Assembly (NCBI RefSeq): GCF_021130785.1
Contig: NC_060209.1
Location: forward strand, 25,234,001 to 25,298,000
Length of the DNA stretch: 64,000 nucleotides
Reading direction: 5' to 3'
DNA from: Homalodisca vitripennis
Taxonomy: Eukaryota > Arthropoda > Insecta > Hemiptera > Cicadellidae
Below, one piece after another: positions 1 through 11,503 of the stretch (positions are counted from its first letter, which is position 1; every line of letters starts with the position of its first letter). The notes beneath the pieces are model-generated. The model saw only the letters and a list, made by a program, of their open reading frames with translations, had not been told where the DNA came from and did no database searches. Position numbers and translations under genes: made by a program.

Positions 1-51
1 ACCTGTGAGGTGTTGCTACGGGACAGATCGCCTTGTAACCAGAAGCACTGT
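1..51 (+). CDS. Kal-1/anosmin-like gene, partial exon (WAP core)
   Basis: Partial internal exon cut by the window edge. Read in frame 1 it gives a cysteine-rich stretch (TCEVLLRDRSPC, then NQKHC) ending exactly at a consensus donor GTGAGT at 52-57, phase 0. Joined to the exon at 723 it continues GVGCKEACRFP. The spacing of acidic residue, cysteines, glycine and cysteines resembles the second half of a WAP four-disulfide core, as in anosmin-1, where the WAP domain is followed by fibronectin-III repeats. The adjacent double cysteine usual in WAP cores appears as a single cysteine here. The N-terminal part of the protein lies upstream of the window. The assignment is inferred from motif order and was not searched. 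Confidence 0.6.
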
Positions 52-722
52 GTGAGTTTGCAGTTTGGTTAATTTATTTAAAATAATTGCGATTATTATA
101 TAACACAACAAATCGATGTAACGTAGTATCAAAGTACCCGCTAGAACGTTACGAAAGTGTTACCAACCAATCCTACAAAGTAAAATCATCACTTAATTCT
201 TACTATTCCGTATGATTAAATGTCATGTGATGTGATGTCAGTTAATGTGAGTTCTCATTACCATCGTAGTTACACATACAGCTAATATAAAAATCAAGGA
301 AATAGGAGTTTTCCGGGCATTTGCCATCGTTCAGTGATACAAACAATTATTCTGTTCACTCTACAACCCTTCCATCGTCAAAATGAAACTTCAAACAAAG
401 AATGTAAAAATGTCAGTTTTGTTATTACCTTAGATTTTGATCTTTGTAACCCAAAATTGTGACCTTACTTTGTACTAAGACGAACTTTTGTACTTATTTT
501 AAGTCTGTAGGACCTTTCTATCACATGGAACGATAGACAGACAATATCACTATTTCAAGAAGTACATGTCGTAGCGTTATTGACTTTTAGTTTTGTTGTT
601 CTAAGTGATGTATGATATTGAGCAAAATAACTGAGCTTACTTTTTAAATACACCACTGCATTAGTGAAAAGTACACTCTTTACCCCTATGTTAATGTTAA
701 TTCAATGATCATGGTTTTTCAG
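52..722 (+). other. intron of the Kal-1-like gene
   Basis: AT-rich intron of 671 bases between donor GTGAGT (52-57) and acceptor TTTTTCAG ending at 722. It contains no coding sequence that I recognise. Bases about 295-420 match the flank of the hammerhead-like dispersed repeat also seen near 5600, 7580-7890, 36060 and 56870 (shared words such as CGTTCAGTGATACAAA and CCTTCCATCGTCAAAA). Confidence 0.6.
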
Positions 723-1106
723 GGTGTGGGTTGTAAGGAAGCTTGCCGCTTCCCACTGCTGAGCCGCTCAAGCGCTGAGTTGCCCCAGAACGAAGAGGCG
801 CTGCTGCTGAGTGACTCACACGTGTCGTGGCCAAGTACTGCTGCCGTGTACGTGGTGATGGGTCAGCAGAGCGGGCGACCTTGGACTCAGCTGCTGCAGA
901 CCCTGGATTCCAGCGCCCCCATACCTCCGGACTTGGATCTGGAGTCAGTGCGGGTGCTGGAGGTCCAATGGCAGGGACTCACCAAGGTGTACAGTCCGCC
1001 ACCCGAGTCACCCATTGTCCAGTTGGAAGCCGTACTCCGCAGTTTAGGCTTGGACGATAAGATGATCGTTGCGAGTACGGAAACTTCAGAGACACCATTA
1101 CCTCAG
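723..1106 (+). CDS. Kal-1/anosmin-like exon: end of WAP and first FnIII
   Basis: GC-rich exon in an AT-rich setting; acceptor AG at 721-722, donor GTGATG at 1107, both phase 0. It opens with GVGCKEACRFP, the close of the WAP core, then a fibronectin-III-like segment: a tryptophan in HVSWPS, a YVVMGQQSGRPW strand and VLEVQWQGL as a late strand. This mirrors anosmin-1, where the WAP domain is followed by W...YVVQRR...HW. The end PPPESPIVQLEAVL looks like the linker into the next FnIII. Two alternative donors exist: GTGTAC at 987, also phase 0, and CAA|GTAAGG at 1147. The latter would leave an intron of only 37 bases, so I prefer 1106. Anosmins act outside the cell in matrix and heparan-sulfate-dependent adhesion and axon guidance; that role is known for the family and only inferred here. 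Confidence 0.65.
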
Positions 1107-1183
1107 GTGATGATCACAGATGTCTTATCGATGATTAAGTATGCAAGTAAGGAACACAGTTAAACTTATTAACAATATTACAG

Positions 1184-1402
1184 AACGTGACATCATCGTG
1201 GAACCTAAGGGTGGAATCGATGACTCAGCAGTTTCCTCTGGCGATAACCCGGATCTGCTGGCTGGCCAGAGAGGCAGCCACGAACTCCCTGATGTACCTG
1301 GTCACGTGGCAGCTGTGGGAGGGGATTCTGCGGGGGAACCTCCTCACCAACTCCTCATGCGCCACTCTGTCCTTGCGGCCCGATGCCATCTACCGAGTAC
1401 AG
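1184..1402 (+). CDS. Kal-1/anosmin-like exon: second FnIII
   Basis: Exon of 73 codons, phase 0 at both ends (acceptor ATTACAG ending 1183; donor GTAAAA at 1403). It begins NVTSSW and runs through ICWLAREA, SLMYLVTWQLW and SCATLSLRPDAIYRVQ. The last segment is the classic end of a fibronectin-III fold (L-x-P-x-x-x-Y-x-V), comparable to LRPSTLYRLEVQ in vertebrate anosmin-1. Two NxT/NxS sequons (NVT, NSS) fit an extracellular domain. GC content falls at both intron borders, supporting these exon limits. The intron to the next exon is 83 bases, short as is common in insects. Confidence 0.7.
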
Positions 1403-1485
1403 GTAAAAGTTGGTTGATACAAAGTAAAGCAGTTTTAAAACTTAAAGAATGATATCAAACATTTTAACAAGAATACTCCTTTTAG

Positions 1486-1816
1486 GTGGCCTTACTCAGT
1501 CCAGGATCTCACGAAGGCGAAAGTGAGCCTTTAGTTGTAGACACACACCTCGTCCACACTGAGGACTCCAGTGTCCTCTCGAGTCACGTGACCACTCTAG
1601 GGCTCGGACAACACGTCACTCTGACACACCACGGACAACACGTCAGTCTGACACAGTCGCCAGACCCAGGGACCCAGCTCGTGGTGGGGGTGGCAGCAGC
1701 AGTCATCGTGTTCCTAGTTTTGACCCTCAGCCTTACCTGGAGGTGGCGTCACCGGCTCTCGCTGCCTCACACGAAACTGATAGACGAAGACTTAGTGACT
1801 CCTAATATTTATAGAG
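1486..1816 (+). CDS. Kal-1/anosmin-like exon: FnIII end, transmembrane helix
   Basis: Acceptor TTTTAG ends at 1485; the frame continues VALLSPGSHEGESEP to finish the FnIII strand, then a Ser/Thr/His-rich stalk with repeated GQHV units. A hydrophobic stretch VVGVAAAVIVFLVLTLSL follows, a convincing single-pass transmembrane helix, then the basic stop-transfer WRWRHR and a tail with acidic LIDEDL. Read straight through, the ORF stops at 1819-1821 after NIYRG. A weaker donor GTTAGT at 1817 would instead splice, phase 1, to an exon at 2977. Vertebrate anosmin-1 is secreted and has no such helix, so this is a membrane-anchored form. I favour the splice, but either end is possible. Confidence 0.65.
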
Positions 1817-1994
1817 GTTAGTATACTCGATTAGCTAGACAACTAACGCTTTAATGGAATTGAAGAATAATTAACAACTAGAGAGCCTGAAAATAGATAC
1901 ACTTGATATTATGCACATTAGTTAGTGGTACTTCACCAACATTTTTAGTTTGGTTTTATAACGTTTTTATTGGATATTTATTCATCAGTTCTTT

Positions 1995-2180
1995 GTTTGA
2001 AATTTGTTATTGGTGACAAGGTTTGAAAGGATAACAGGATTGCGGACATTTGCGAGCGTTATATATTACAAAAGGTATAACAAAACGTTTCGATGAAGAA
2101 TCTATCTTCTTTGTCAGGTGGGGGAGCTACAAAAATATAAAAATAAAGAACAGAAAGAAGAAAAGGGTTCAAACATACCC
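1995..2180. repeat. dispersed repeat with hammerhead-like core, decayed copy
   Basis: Shares ordered words with 7575-7745: GGTATAACAAAACGTTTCGA, then ATCTATCTTCTTTGTCAGGTG, then a purine-rich run ending in CATACCCAAAAGCTG. On the minus strand it reads CTGACAA..CGAAACG, a degenerate form of the core found intact near 36000 and 56820. The short ORF across 2118-2300 is just this repeat read through. Confidence 0.55.
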
Positions 2181-2976
2181 AAAAGCTGTTTGGAGTCTAG
2201 TCCAGTCATTGTAACTGCACAGAATGAAAGTCCCGAGCACAAGTCACGAGTACGAGGATCACAATCACACATCACACCAACACAGGCGAAAGTGGGATAG
2301 TAATTTTATTGATGCCCATTGCAAGAATATCCCATTATCCTGTTTTATCTTTCTATGCAATGAATGCAGTTATGCTAAATGAAATTTACTATTAGACATT
2401 TTCAGATGTTAGCCGATTCTGGAGCCTGTATTTTTTTAGGATTCAGAGGAACATTCTTAGATGTAAAAAGACAATACATAAGGTTAACCAAGCACAAATC
2501 ATTATATGGCGACAACTTTTCTTGTATATAATTTAGTGTTATAATTTCTTGCAACAAATAACGATGGTAAATGTCAAATATCCTACTAACTACCTCTTCT
2601 TACACTTTTTGGTGACAGGCTGGTGTCCTTATTTAGGCTGTAGTCTGACTCAGCCTGTGAAGGTTGTTATAAAAGCAAAATATGAGTAAGGATCAGTATG
2701 GAAGGAAATGGACATTACTGGTCTAGAACTAAGGTCCAGGCAGGATATATCCCAATGCCATATATTATCAGATACAAAGTTTGACATGTTACACCTTGCA
2801 GAAAATCACCCCCAATAGCTCATTGAGTGGGTAGGATAAGGGATAGTTATCAAAGTAAACTTCATCCTGAAGCCCTTTTCTGACATTTTTTTTTTATTTA
2901 TTACATTAATTTTGCTCAATGTATGAATTGGTATACATTTGGTTGTACTCTTTTTGAGATGACGTTTTTGTTCCAG

Positions 2977-3062
2977 TTTACCCACCAGCGATCAGGCTGG
3001 TTGCAGAACGTGCAGATTCCAGACACATCTTTTCAGATACAACCAGCCTTCTTCAAGACTAA
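2977..3062 (+). CDS. candidate terminal exon (cytoplasmic tail) of Kal-1-like gene
   Basis: Preceded by a good pyrimidine-rich acceptor TTTTTGTTCCAG ending 2976. Joined in phase 1 to the donor at 1817 it gives VYPPAIRLVAERADSRHIF, then SDTTSLLQD and a TAA stop at 3060-3062. The codons are balanced and not AT-skewed like the surrounding intron, and the peptide is hydrophilic, as expected for a cytoplasmic tail. Read from 2977 in phase 0 the frame is also open, so the upstream phase is not proven. The intron would span 1817-2976 and contain one repeat copy (about 1995-2180). An AATAAA overlaps the stop and another lies at 4026. Confidence 0.45.
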
Positions 3063-5876
3063 ATAAACCGGGACTGTCCACATTTTTGCATTCATCGTTG
3101 ACATATTTATATAAAATTAGCATATTAGTACCGAAAAATCCAAGTCCATACGTTAGATCCAAATCTGTATATGGGTAGCTCTAATTCATCCCCTGGATTA
3201 ACGTTAAATTACACAACTATCGCCTACTTGACGAGTGTGTTGGGCAAATTATAGAGAAGTATTTTGCATAAAGTACTTTAGTACTTAATCGCGGATAGCA
3301 GGTGGTGTGAAGAAATATATTTTAAAATTAGTTTTTCAATTAAACAAACATATTTACACGAAGTTCAAACAGTTTCATCAATAACAATGAAAGTATTCCA
3401 AATCTTTAATATTTCTTTGTAATCAACGCTAATATTAAGAATAATTTTACTCCGCATATAAATGATAATAAAAATAGTTGTAATGCAAATTACGATGACA
3501 AAGGATAAATTGTTTTGTGCGTGGTAAAATAAATTTGTTTTTATTTTTGAATTGCAAAATATTTGAATCCTTTGTACAATAACTACTGTGAAACATCTAA
3601 ATTCTTGTATTTGTGGATTTTTATGTTGTAGCTGTAACATTTGTGAATGCTTTCGTAACAATTAGTATCCATAAAAATTGCCAAAAGACAAAATAAATTA
3701 AAATCTGTACAACAAATCGTTACTGTAATGGGGATTGTATAAACAAGTAATACTGTGTTACAGTATTACTAAAACCTAGAGTCATTACTTAAATTTAAGT
3801 TACTATTACTGAATGTTTACTATTTTATTATTACGTTGTATTTAATTTAAGCTTGTACTTTTATCCTAATTGTCAGTGTTTCTAGTCATTATAAAATAAT
3901 TTTCAATGTGTTGTGTACATTTTAGTAACAATTTATCCTTCAATGTTACTATTATAATAGGTGTACCATTATGAGAATTGGAAGTTTTTTATATACTCTT
4001 TATTTATTTTGTTTTAGGAAGTTGAAATAAAGATGTTTTATAAAATTGGATGTTTAAGCATTATTTATGCTGCCACTAGCTTTCTTACATGAGTGTTTCA
4101 CATCATATTTTATGCATATTCACGCAAAGGTATGGTGTAATACAGCGTTATTCTTTTAAAGAAACTTTAAATAGTTACATGTGAATCAGCCAATACTTTC
4201 TTAGTGTCTTAAATATTTTCAAATATCGAAATATGTTTAGATACAATAAACATAATTGCTTTGCTTTTTTATATATGACAACGTTTATTTCAGTCTTTAT
4301 ATAAAACTATTCAGTTTTTGCACAAAATACAAATTTTGAATACACACCATTAATTATTTTATAAAAAATACAAATAATTAGTTTATTGCACATATTAAAT
4401 ATAGTATTATTTTTCAATGAGATAGTTTTCGTTGATAGCTATAACTGTAACGTACGATTTGAACATTATTGTTTTAAAGATACGGACTTATATTTACTTT
4501 TATTTACGTAAGTGTTATTTACTGTCAATATTTACAATGTTAATTATGTGGAAAAAGTGTTTATCACTTTACTTACTTTTTGTTTTACTTTTCAATCAAT
4601 TATATTCTTGTTTTATTGTTATCGTTTAAAAGCTGTGAGAGCTTTTATAGATATCAGAAAATATGACGCTTTTTTCATGAAATTTCTTGAAAAAAAAAAA
4701 AATTATTAGAAAAGAAATTAGAATAAACACTATAAAGAATGTTTTCTTTTTTTTTAATCAACGATGTTTATGAAACAAGAGCTAAAACAGGAATTCATTA
4801 GTTTACCGATCTCTTAGCTCATTAAAATTCTTCAATTCAATTTTAATGTTTTTATATTGACCTAGAATGTATTGAACACATTAATAATGGTTTCATTTTA
4901 GAAAAAATTTCTCAGGTCTGTTATTTTTCCGCTTTTAACACTGCTTCAAATACAAACAACAACAAAATTGTTAATACTAAAATAGGCAATCGTATCAAAA
5001 CAGGATGAAATCATTTAAAAATCATTAGATTTTAATCTTTAAGTTGACATAACTTCTGACATTGTTTAGATATACAATGAAAATAAATAAATACAGAAAT
5101 GTAAAGTACAATAAAGTTGCATACTTACTGCCATTAAGATAAATGACTCATTGTCATTTATGGTGAGTTTTCGTGATTCGATTTTAAAAGGTTTTAAAAA
5201 TGGACTAAAAGAGGTATATAATATATTTTGAATTTAGAAACATTCATAATTTCATTTAAAAAGCACATAAAATTTATAATAGTGAATTTTAAAAGATGAA
5301 AGGTAAGAGTTTGCCACAGTGTCACATAACAGGCTTCTCTAAGGTTGCATGCAGAATTTAAAATGTATTGCTCATCTTATTTTATAGATGTTTTGAAGAA
5401 AGACATACAATCAAACAGAACATATTTTTGTGTATTTCTTCATTCAGATAAAAGACAAATTGTGCCTACCTACTGAATAATAGACTTCAACAACTCTCAG
5501 CCAATTTCCATGATTGGCCATGCATCATCATACAACGTATTCTTATATATGTAGAATTGAAATTCCATCAATATTAATGTCTAGATGAAATTAAGGAAAC
5601 AGGATTTTTCCAGCCATTTGCAATTGTTCAGTGATACAAAAAAATCTGTAACACAAGAAGAAATCTTTCTCGAGATATCTTAGATATCTAGAAATTCACA
5701 TTTAGATCATTACGTTGGGTCACATAGCTATGGTTAAACAATAAAAGTCTACACAGCAAGTCACCAAAAGATCATGTTGTATGTGTTGGGGTAGTTAGGC
5801 TACATATGGTAATTTTCATATATTAAAATAATTGTATTAGTTACAAATTTATCCTTACAAATATATAGGTAGCCTA
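3063..5876. other. no recognised gene; AT-rich
   Basis: Very AT-rich, with only short spurious ORFs. The stretch 5480-5640 resembles the repeat at 55500-55570 (a shared ATCATCA..ACATTCTTGTATATGTAGA-like segment) and ends in the hammerhead-family flank (CCAGCCATTTGCAATTGTTC). The first kilobase is probably the 3' UTR and downstream flank of the Kal-1-like gene. Confidence 0.5.
4026..4031 (+). terminator. candidate polyadenylation signal
   Basis: AATAAA followed within about 10 bases by a GT/T-rich stretch (GATGTTTTATAAAATTGGATG). It is a plausible 3' end for the gene ending at 3062, giving a 3' UTR near 1 kb. AT-rich DNA gives many chance matches; an earlier AATAAA overlaps 3062-3067. Confidence 0.3.
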
Positions 5877-6747
5877 CTTTGGGATTGTACCGACCACACC
5901 CAGACATTAATCGTTATTTTTTGACATTTTGCTTCTACTGATTACTAGATTAGCGTAGAACAATATTTCCGGTCAATATAAAACAGGAATTGTCTTATCG
6001 CAAACCCCTTCCCATCTTCAGACAGAGGTCAAAGTCTAGCGGTCTAGTAGATAACGTGATTGTAGAGTCCGTTCAGGTGGTGCGTCGCTTTGTTGTACTT
6101 CCGTGTTTTACCCCTACATTTCTCCAAACACAAAAATTCAACAAAGACAAACATTACCAAACAAAAACTAAACCCTTTATTGAAAAACAAAAAAAAAAAC
6201 ACACAAAACTTGTTTTTATTCTTGATCACACTCCGCTACCCAAAATGCGAGTGCCTCCGGCTATCAGCGCGGGGCAGCACCGAAGGAAACGAAAGAAAAA
6301 CATCCTTCGAGATAGTACCTATCAGTAAAATATCAAATTCTAGAGGGGCTGATGAAAAATATAAATTGAATTGTAATGGAAAGGCAATTATGTACCGTGC
6401 AAAAAACTTAAATAATCATGTGATGCCACGCGGCCTACAGTAATCGGGATTCTCGAGAAAGATAAGATAACAGCGACAACGATACCGATCAAAATACCTG
6501 GAAATGCTTGTTGATTGATGGAATGTTAGTTCTGTTACTCAACTACATCGTTTTATAACGTTCTAAGTTCATTGAAAAAAGTTTAAGCGTTGGGGGCATA
6601 TAACGGAATCTGACCCCATTAACAATTGATAAGCGTTGTAAGTTTGTAATTTTGTAATTAAAGAGTTTTTTTCGTTCTATCATGTTTGTTTCTATAAATT
6701 TATATTTTTGTGTTCTTCATACTGGTGTGGTCGGTATAATCCCAAAG
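5877..6747. mobile_element. non-autonomous DNA transposon (MITE), TA target site
   Basis: Terminal inverted repeats of 24 bases with one mismatch: CTTTGGGATTGTACCGACCA at the left end and its reverse complement (one G/A change) at 6724-6747. Both ends are flanked by TA (5875-5876 and 6748-6749), fitting a TA duplication of a Tc1/mariner-like or related element. The 871-base interior shows no transposase; ORFs at 5990-6443 are low-complexity and unconvincing. Family not identified. Confidence 0.7.
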
Positions 6748-7574
6748 TACCCAAATATATGTATTACACGGTTATCCATAAAGCCAATATAAAAATATTC
6801 ACTAATGCTCAGCCAAACCTATGGTGTGACGTGCACCATAATCCAAATCATTTAGTATGATGTTGCCTATAAAAAATGCAAGTCTGTAGGTCATTTTACT
6901 TTCGAGAACCGTGGGGACAGTAAACCGGGGACCGTGGGGACAAAAATTAAAGTTTTCCAGTCTCTAAATAATAGGCTTCGCTGACGCTCAACCAATGAAT
7001 ATGCTGCAGATGTAGAAAATCGAGGAGTGTCGATGGGCACTGGAATTTTAATCTTTGTACATTCATGCCTCAATGATTTATCACTTACGGCTCACAATTT
7101 TGGTTTTGAATTGTAGTACAAATAAATATCTTTGTATTTATTCAATTTCACAATTAGAAAATGTATGTACAATGTTAATGGGTCTATTGATTTTTATGAA
7201 TGCAGGATAAATTATTTTACTCATTTCAATACATTTGATTTCGTTTATTAATGGTTTCTCTTATTCAGCTATTATATTTTAAGTAGGCTACACTATAAAA
7301 ACATACATGCAGATACATATCAGACTTGACTTAAAATTTAGTTTGTTCCATCTTCGTGATGGCAAAATACATATATCTGTCATGTCTTTTTGTTAAAAAT
7401 ATAATCTTGGAATTTTAATACTTTTCCATGGTTTTGGTGTACTATGCATCGGATCTTTGTTCAGGTCTCGAGGTTAAGAGTTAAAATAATAAGCAATGTC
7501 TGAGTATAAAGCTCGAAATTTTAGCCGCTAAAACAGGACATGTGGAGACAGATAAGTAACATGTCCATTAAAAG

Positions 7575-7890
7575 GATAAATGGATTTCGGACATTTTCCA
7601 TTGTTATAGGTTATAAAAGGTATAACACAACGTTTCGAGGACTGGAACCTATCCTCTTCGTCAAGTGGGGGAGGTACCTACAAAAATAAAGAGCATAAAA
7701 AAGTAAAGAAGGGGAAAAAGGGATCGCACATACCCAAAAGCTGATTTTAGGATATACATACCCACCTGACGAAGAGGATAGATTCCAATGCTCGAAACGT
7801 TGTATTATACCTTTTATAACCTATTACGATGGAAAATTTCCGAAAATTATTTATCTTTTCAAACCTTTCATCGTCAATAACAAACTTTAA
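7575..7890. repeat. two facing copies of hammerhead-like repeat
   Basis: Left half (7575-7745) on the minus strand and right half (7760-7890) on the plus strand carry the same unit. On plus, CTGACGA begins at 7766 and GAAAC lies at 7793-7797, separated by a segment able to pair GAG with CTC; it is followed by GTTGTATTATACC. The flanks contain CCTTTTATAACC and ACCTTTCATCGTCAATAACA, shared with copies near 15600 and 26650. See findings for the ribozyme interpretation. Confidence 0.6.
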
Positions 7891-9590
7891 ACACAGATTT
7901 TCATTGTTCGTCATTATGGTGAATAACACTAATTATTTAGCGATTTAAATCACTAGCTACAATTAGTTGTGGTTTAACACGCAATGTAGACCGTCTAACT
8001 CTAAGAAAGGTAAAAAAACAATCTGAACAGTTCTTTTTGTTCGAGTTTTGTGAATTGCTTTGTTACAGATTACTTTTATAATAATGGATAAACCTATGTA
8101 TAATGTCCCTAATGCTTATTGTTAAGCTTTGTACCATTTCACCACATATTTTATAGTGATAAAAAATTAGGAAATCACTTAACGGAAGTAACTGAGTCCG
8201 GAATGAAATGGCAAAACGCTGTACCAACGCAACGAGAGATTGCACAATGCAAAAGATAACTGAGCACGTTTGATTGGTTTTTTTATCAAGTTTGTTTTAT
8301 CGCCGAGTTGTTGAACGCTTTCATGATAGTTATCGTGGACAGTTATCGAGTAACAGACAGACAAACAGCAATACCAGGGGCAGTTGTTCCGCCTGTTGTT
8401 TGGACAGTCAAATAGCTATTGTTTTCGTCGCCGAACAAACTACAACCATTATCGTGTTATACTTTCAGAACAGGCCTTATCTCTCGTACGAGTTTAATAT
8501 AATGATGCTGGGGTTTGCACCGGAGTGCTGTACAATACAGGAACTTGGGGGTGAAGGGGAGGGGGTTCTGTTCCCCTCTCATCATGATGTCTAGACGTCT
8601 GTGCGATATTCGTTATGGAAATCACTAGATACCGGTCTTCTCAACATGCTTTCTAAGTGTCAACAGCGATGCACATAGAAATATCGAAAAACGTTTATAT
8701 TTGCAGGGAGCATCAATCGATAAAAAATAATAAAATTGAGGTTTGACGAACTATAGTCTACTTATAATTGGTCTATTAATTTATAATTTGTTCAAACTTA
8801 ATCCATATTTAACAATGATAAACTCAACGGCGAGTATTACTAACGAATTAATTCGTTGGGCTTTTTATCAGGACTATCGACCTTGTACTCTGACGATTCT
8901 TCTTCTCTCTTTGGTAAGATCCTTGCAGAGTTCAATGGCCCATGAGGCAAAATAAGACTTAAAAGGGAATTGGCGTAAAGAAACCAACAACAAAGAACAA
9001 AATTTAACTAAATCGTAGCCTATAAAGCTCCAAAGATCAAACTATCAATATCAATATCAATTGAATCGTTATGGATCAAAAGAACAAGAATAACAAATGG
9101 AGTGATTTCATGTCTTGCCTCTTCTTCTATAACGGGGTTCCACTTTATTGACATATGATCTGTAGTCGTTAATAACTAGATGATCAGGGTCTCAGATTGT
9201 CACCTTACAGACCCAAATTTGAATCCTTGTTTAAGCGTGGCCTTTTCGTAATCCATCAAATAATACGCGCTAAAATACTGTAGTAAACGGGTCCGTAATA
9301 GACCTTCATACGATCCAAAATAAAAAAATATTAGCTCTGATCAGCTTACGCAGTTTTTTGTTAAAAGTATTTTAGATTGTAGTAAATTGTATGGAAAAAT
9401 CTATTAATCATACATCAATATGAAGTAAATAAAAAGGTGATAAAGTTAGAGATAATATAAAGAGAAAAGAGAAAATATAATGCAACATACGTTTTTATAG
9501 TACATAAATAAAGTGGCAAACGATCCAAAAGGTATAATAAATGGTTTTGAAATAGTAAGATCGTTATAGCTCGTCCTACTTGCTCGAACA
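7891..9590. other. no recognised gene
   Basis: Short ORFs only (the longest, 106 codons at 8274-8594, has no recognisable motif). No transposon ends were found. Short poly-purine and AT-rich runs occur throughout. Confidence 0.5.
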
Positions 9591-11460
9591 GCCAAGTTAG
9601 ATGCGTTTCCTTAGTACGTAGCCCTTTTAAAAAGGGCTTACGATTGACAAGACCGAGGGATGATCGAGATGACCCTTAATGGAGATCCTGAGGAGGATTC
9701 AACTTCAAAATTGTATTTTGAAATTTAATTAGGTAATTATATCAGAAGTGTGCAAATAGGATGAGCTTTCAAAGTATAGGATGCTTCCTATATTTATTTA
9801 ATTATTTATAGGAATCTTTATATTTTTATTAAGAGAATTGTAAATTAATATAATAAGTGAATTGTAAGATTGTGAGCCTTCCAGCAGTGCTGAATTTCTT
9901 GTCAATTCGGGTTCGAGGAATGCTAGAAGCTTCCTTTTGTATCTAGGTATTGAGCATAGGTTACAGGTCTGGGTTGGATAGGTACCATCCAGTTCAGACA
10001 TTGTGTTTGCTCAATTTTGATTGGCCAATGTTAGGTTGATTAGATGGTGGGAGGGACTTCTAGATCCTTCCGGTGGATTCAACCACGTTTTCAAGGGATT
10101 CTTTGCTCTGTGCTCAGAGAGAGAAGTACGTGTAGAAGTGATAGCCTACTCTTGCCGTATTGATTTTTCGGGAAGAAGGTTGAGTTTAAGATTAAAATTT
10201 CTTTTCAAAATTTAAAGTCTCAAGTTAAAATTAATTAATCTATAATAGTCTTTTTGGTTACTTGGTGAAGTCTTCAGCAGATGTGTGAGGTACTGTGAAA
10301 GTTAGAATTTAATATTGAAATAGAAAATTACTTGATGATATTTTCCTGTTCAATTTGGTTTAATCAGGAATAGCCTACTAAAAAAGAAAATTCATTTAAT
10401 GTTCTGAGATTCTATAGATATTTTAACAAGTTCCTAAATTTAACCTTCAAAGCCAAGCGGATAATTCTGGATAATTCAATAATTTGTAAATTGGAAATTT
10501 AGAGAAACTAAGTAGTTTGAAATTGATATAATTTTGAGTTTAACTGGTTGGACATTGTCATTGTTCATATATTAAATATTAATATTATCTTAATTTGTTT
10601 GATTTGTTATTTTGAGAAGAAGTATTATTTTATTATTTGTTTCATTTTATATTTGAAGAAGATTATTTTATTTTGAAGTTTAATGAAGATTTTTATTTTG
10701 AGTTTGTGTTTAAAAAAATTAGCACTGAGAACTTGAAGGACACAATTATTGAATGATTGATTGATTGTTAATTTTAAGACTGGACTTGTGAACTTTTGAT
10801 GGGTTATAAATAAGATTTAATTGAGAATAAATTGAAAGTAAAAGAAAGATAGCTTGGCGTTGCTGTATTATTGATTTCATATTTTTATTAAAATTACAGT
10901 TAATTTTATACTGAGTTTAATTATTGAATTCCATTGGAACTTGTGCATTCTTAGAATAAAGGGTTATTAGTTCAGAACACAATTGATCGCTCTTATACTA
11001 AAACAAAAATAGTTGTAATTGGTTTATAGAAGATAACCCTACTATAGACACGTTACACAAAGTTAAGTCAGGGTTTGGTTATTTCAATAAATAGGTAGTA
11101 TTTCTTCAGATCTCTGCGTTAATTTGCCAACAATCAAAGCATTTAACGAAATTCGACTATCAGTTAGATTCGGTTTTTAATTAGTTTTGAATCAATAAGC
11201 TTATAGTGTGAGACTTGTGGTTAAGAGGGGTATCAACCACTTAATCAATAATAAGTTCCGATATTTCGAATGGTCTTTTCACTATTTTTTATAAGAATAG
11301 TTTTCGATTTCTTTTGACACGTAGATATATAAAAAGAGTGTGGAATAACACTTTTTTTTAAATAAATTTGTTGGGACATACACAGTAATTTCAATACCAT
11401 TTTAAAGTGACGGGCTCACAGTGGAGTAGTGCTAATTTTTGACTATAAATAAAAAGATTT
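9591..11460. other. gene-free tract including C-poor segment
   Basis: From about 10240 to 10860 the plus strand is almost devoid of C while G remains frequent (for example AGAAGAAGTATTATTTTATT and TTTTGAGTTTGTGTTTAAAA). An inverted hairpin AAGCCCTTTTAAAAAGGGCTT-like pair lies near 9627. No long ORF. The skew and the ATAAATAAG word near 10806 could belong to a decayed LTR or other retroelement, but no LTR pair was found. Confidence 0.4.
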
Positions 11461-11503
11461 GATTGGCCCCTTTAGACAAATTTTAGCCAAATAATAAATT
11501 AGA

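Noticed and set aside
1147..1183. Intron using the strong donor CAA|GTAAGG
   Set aside because: Only 37 bases would remain to the acceptor at 1183, below usual insect intron size; donor at 1107 preferred.
2118..2300. 60-codon Lys/Glu-rich ORF near the Kal-1-like gene
   Set aside because: It is a copy of a dispersed repeat also present at 7670-7745.
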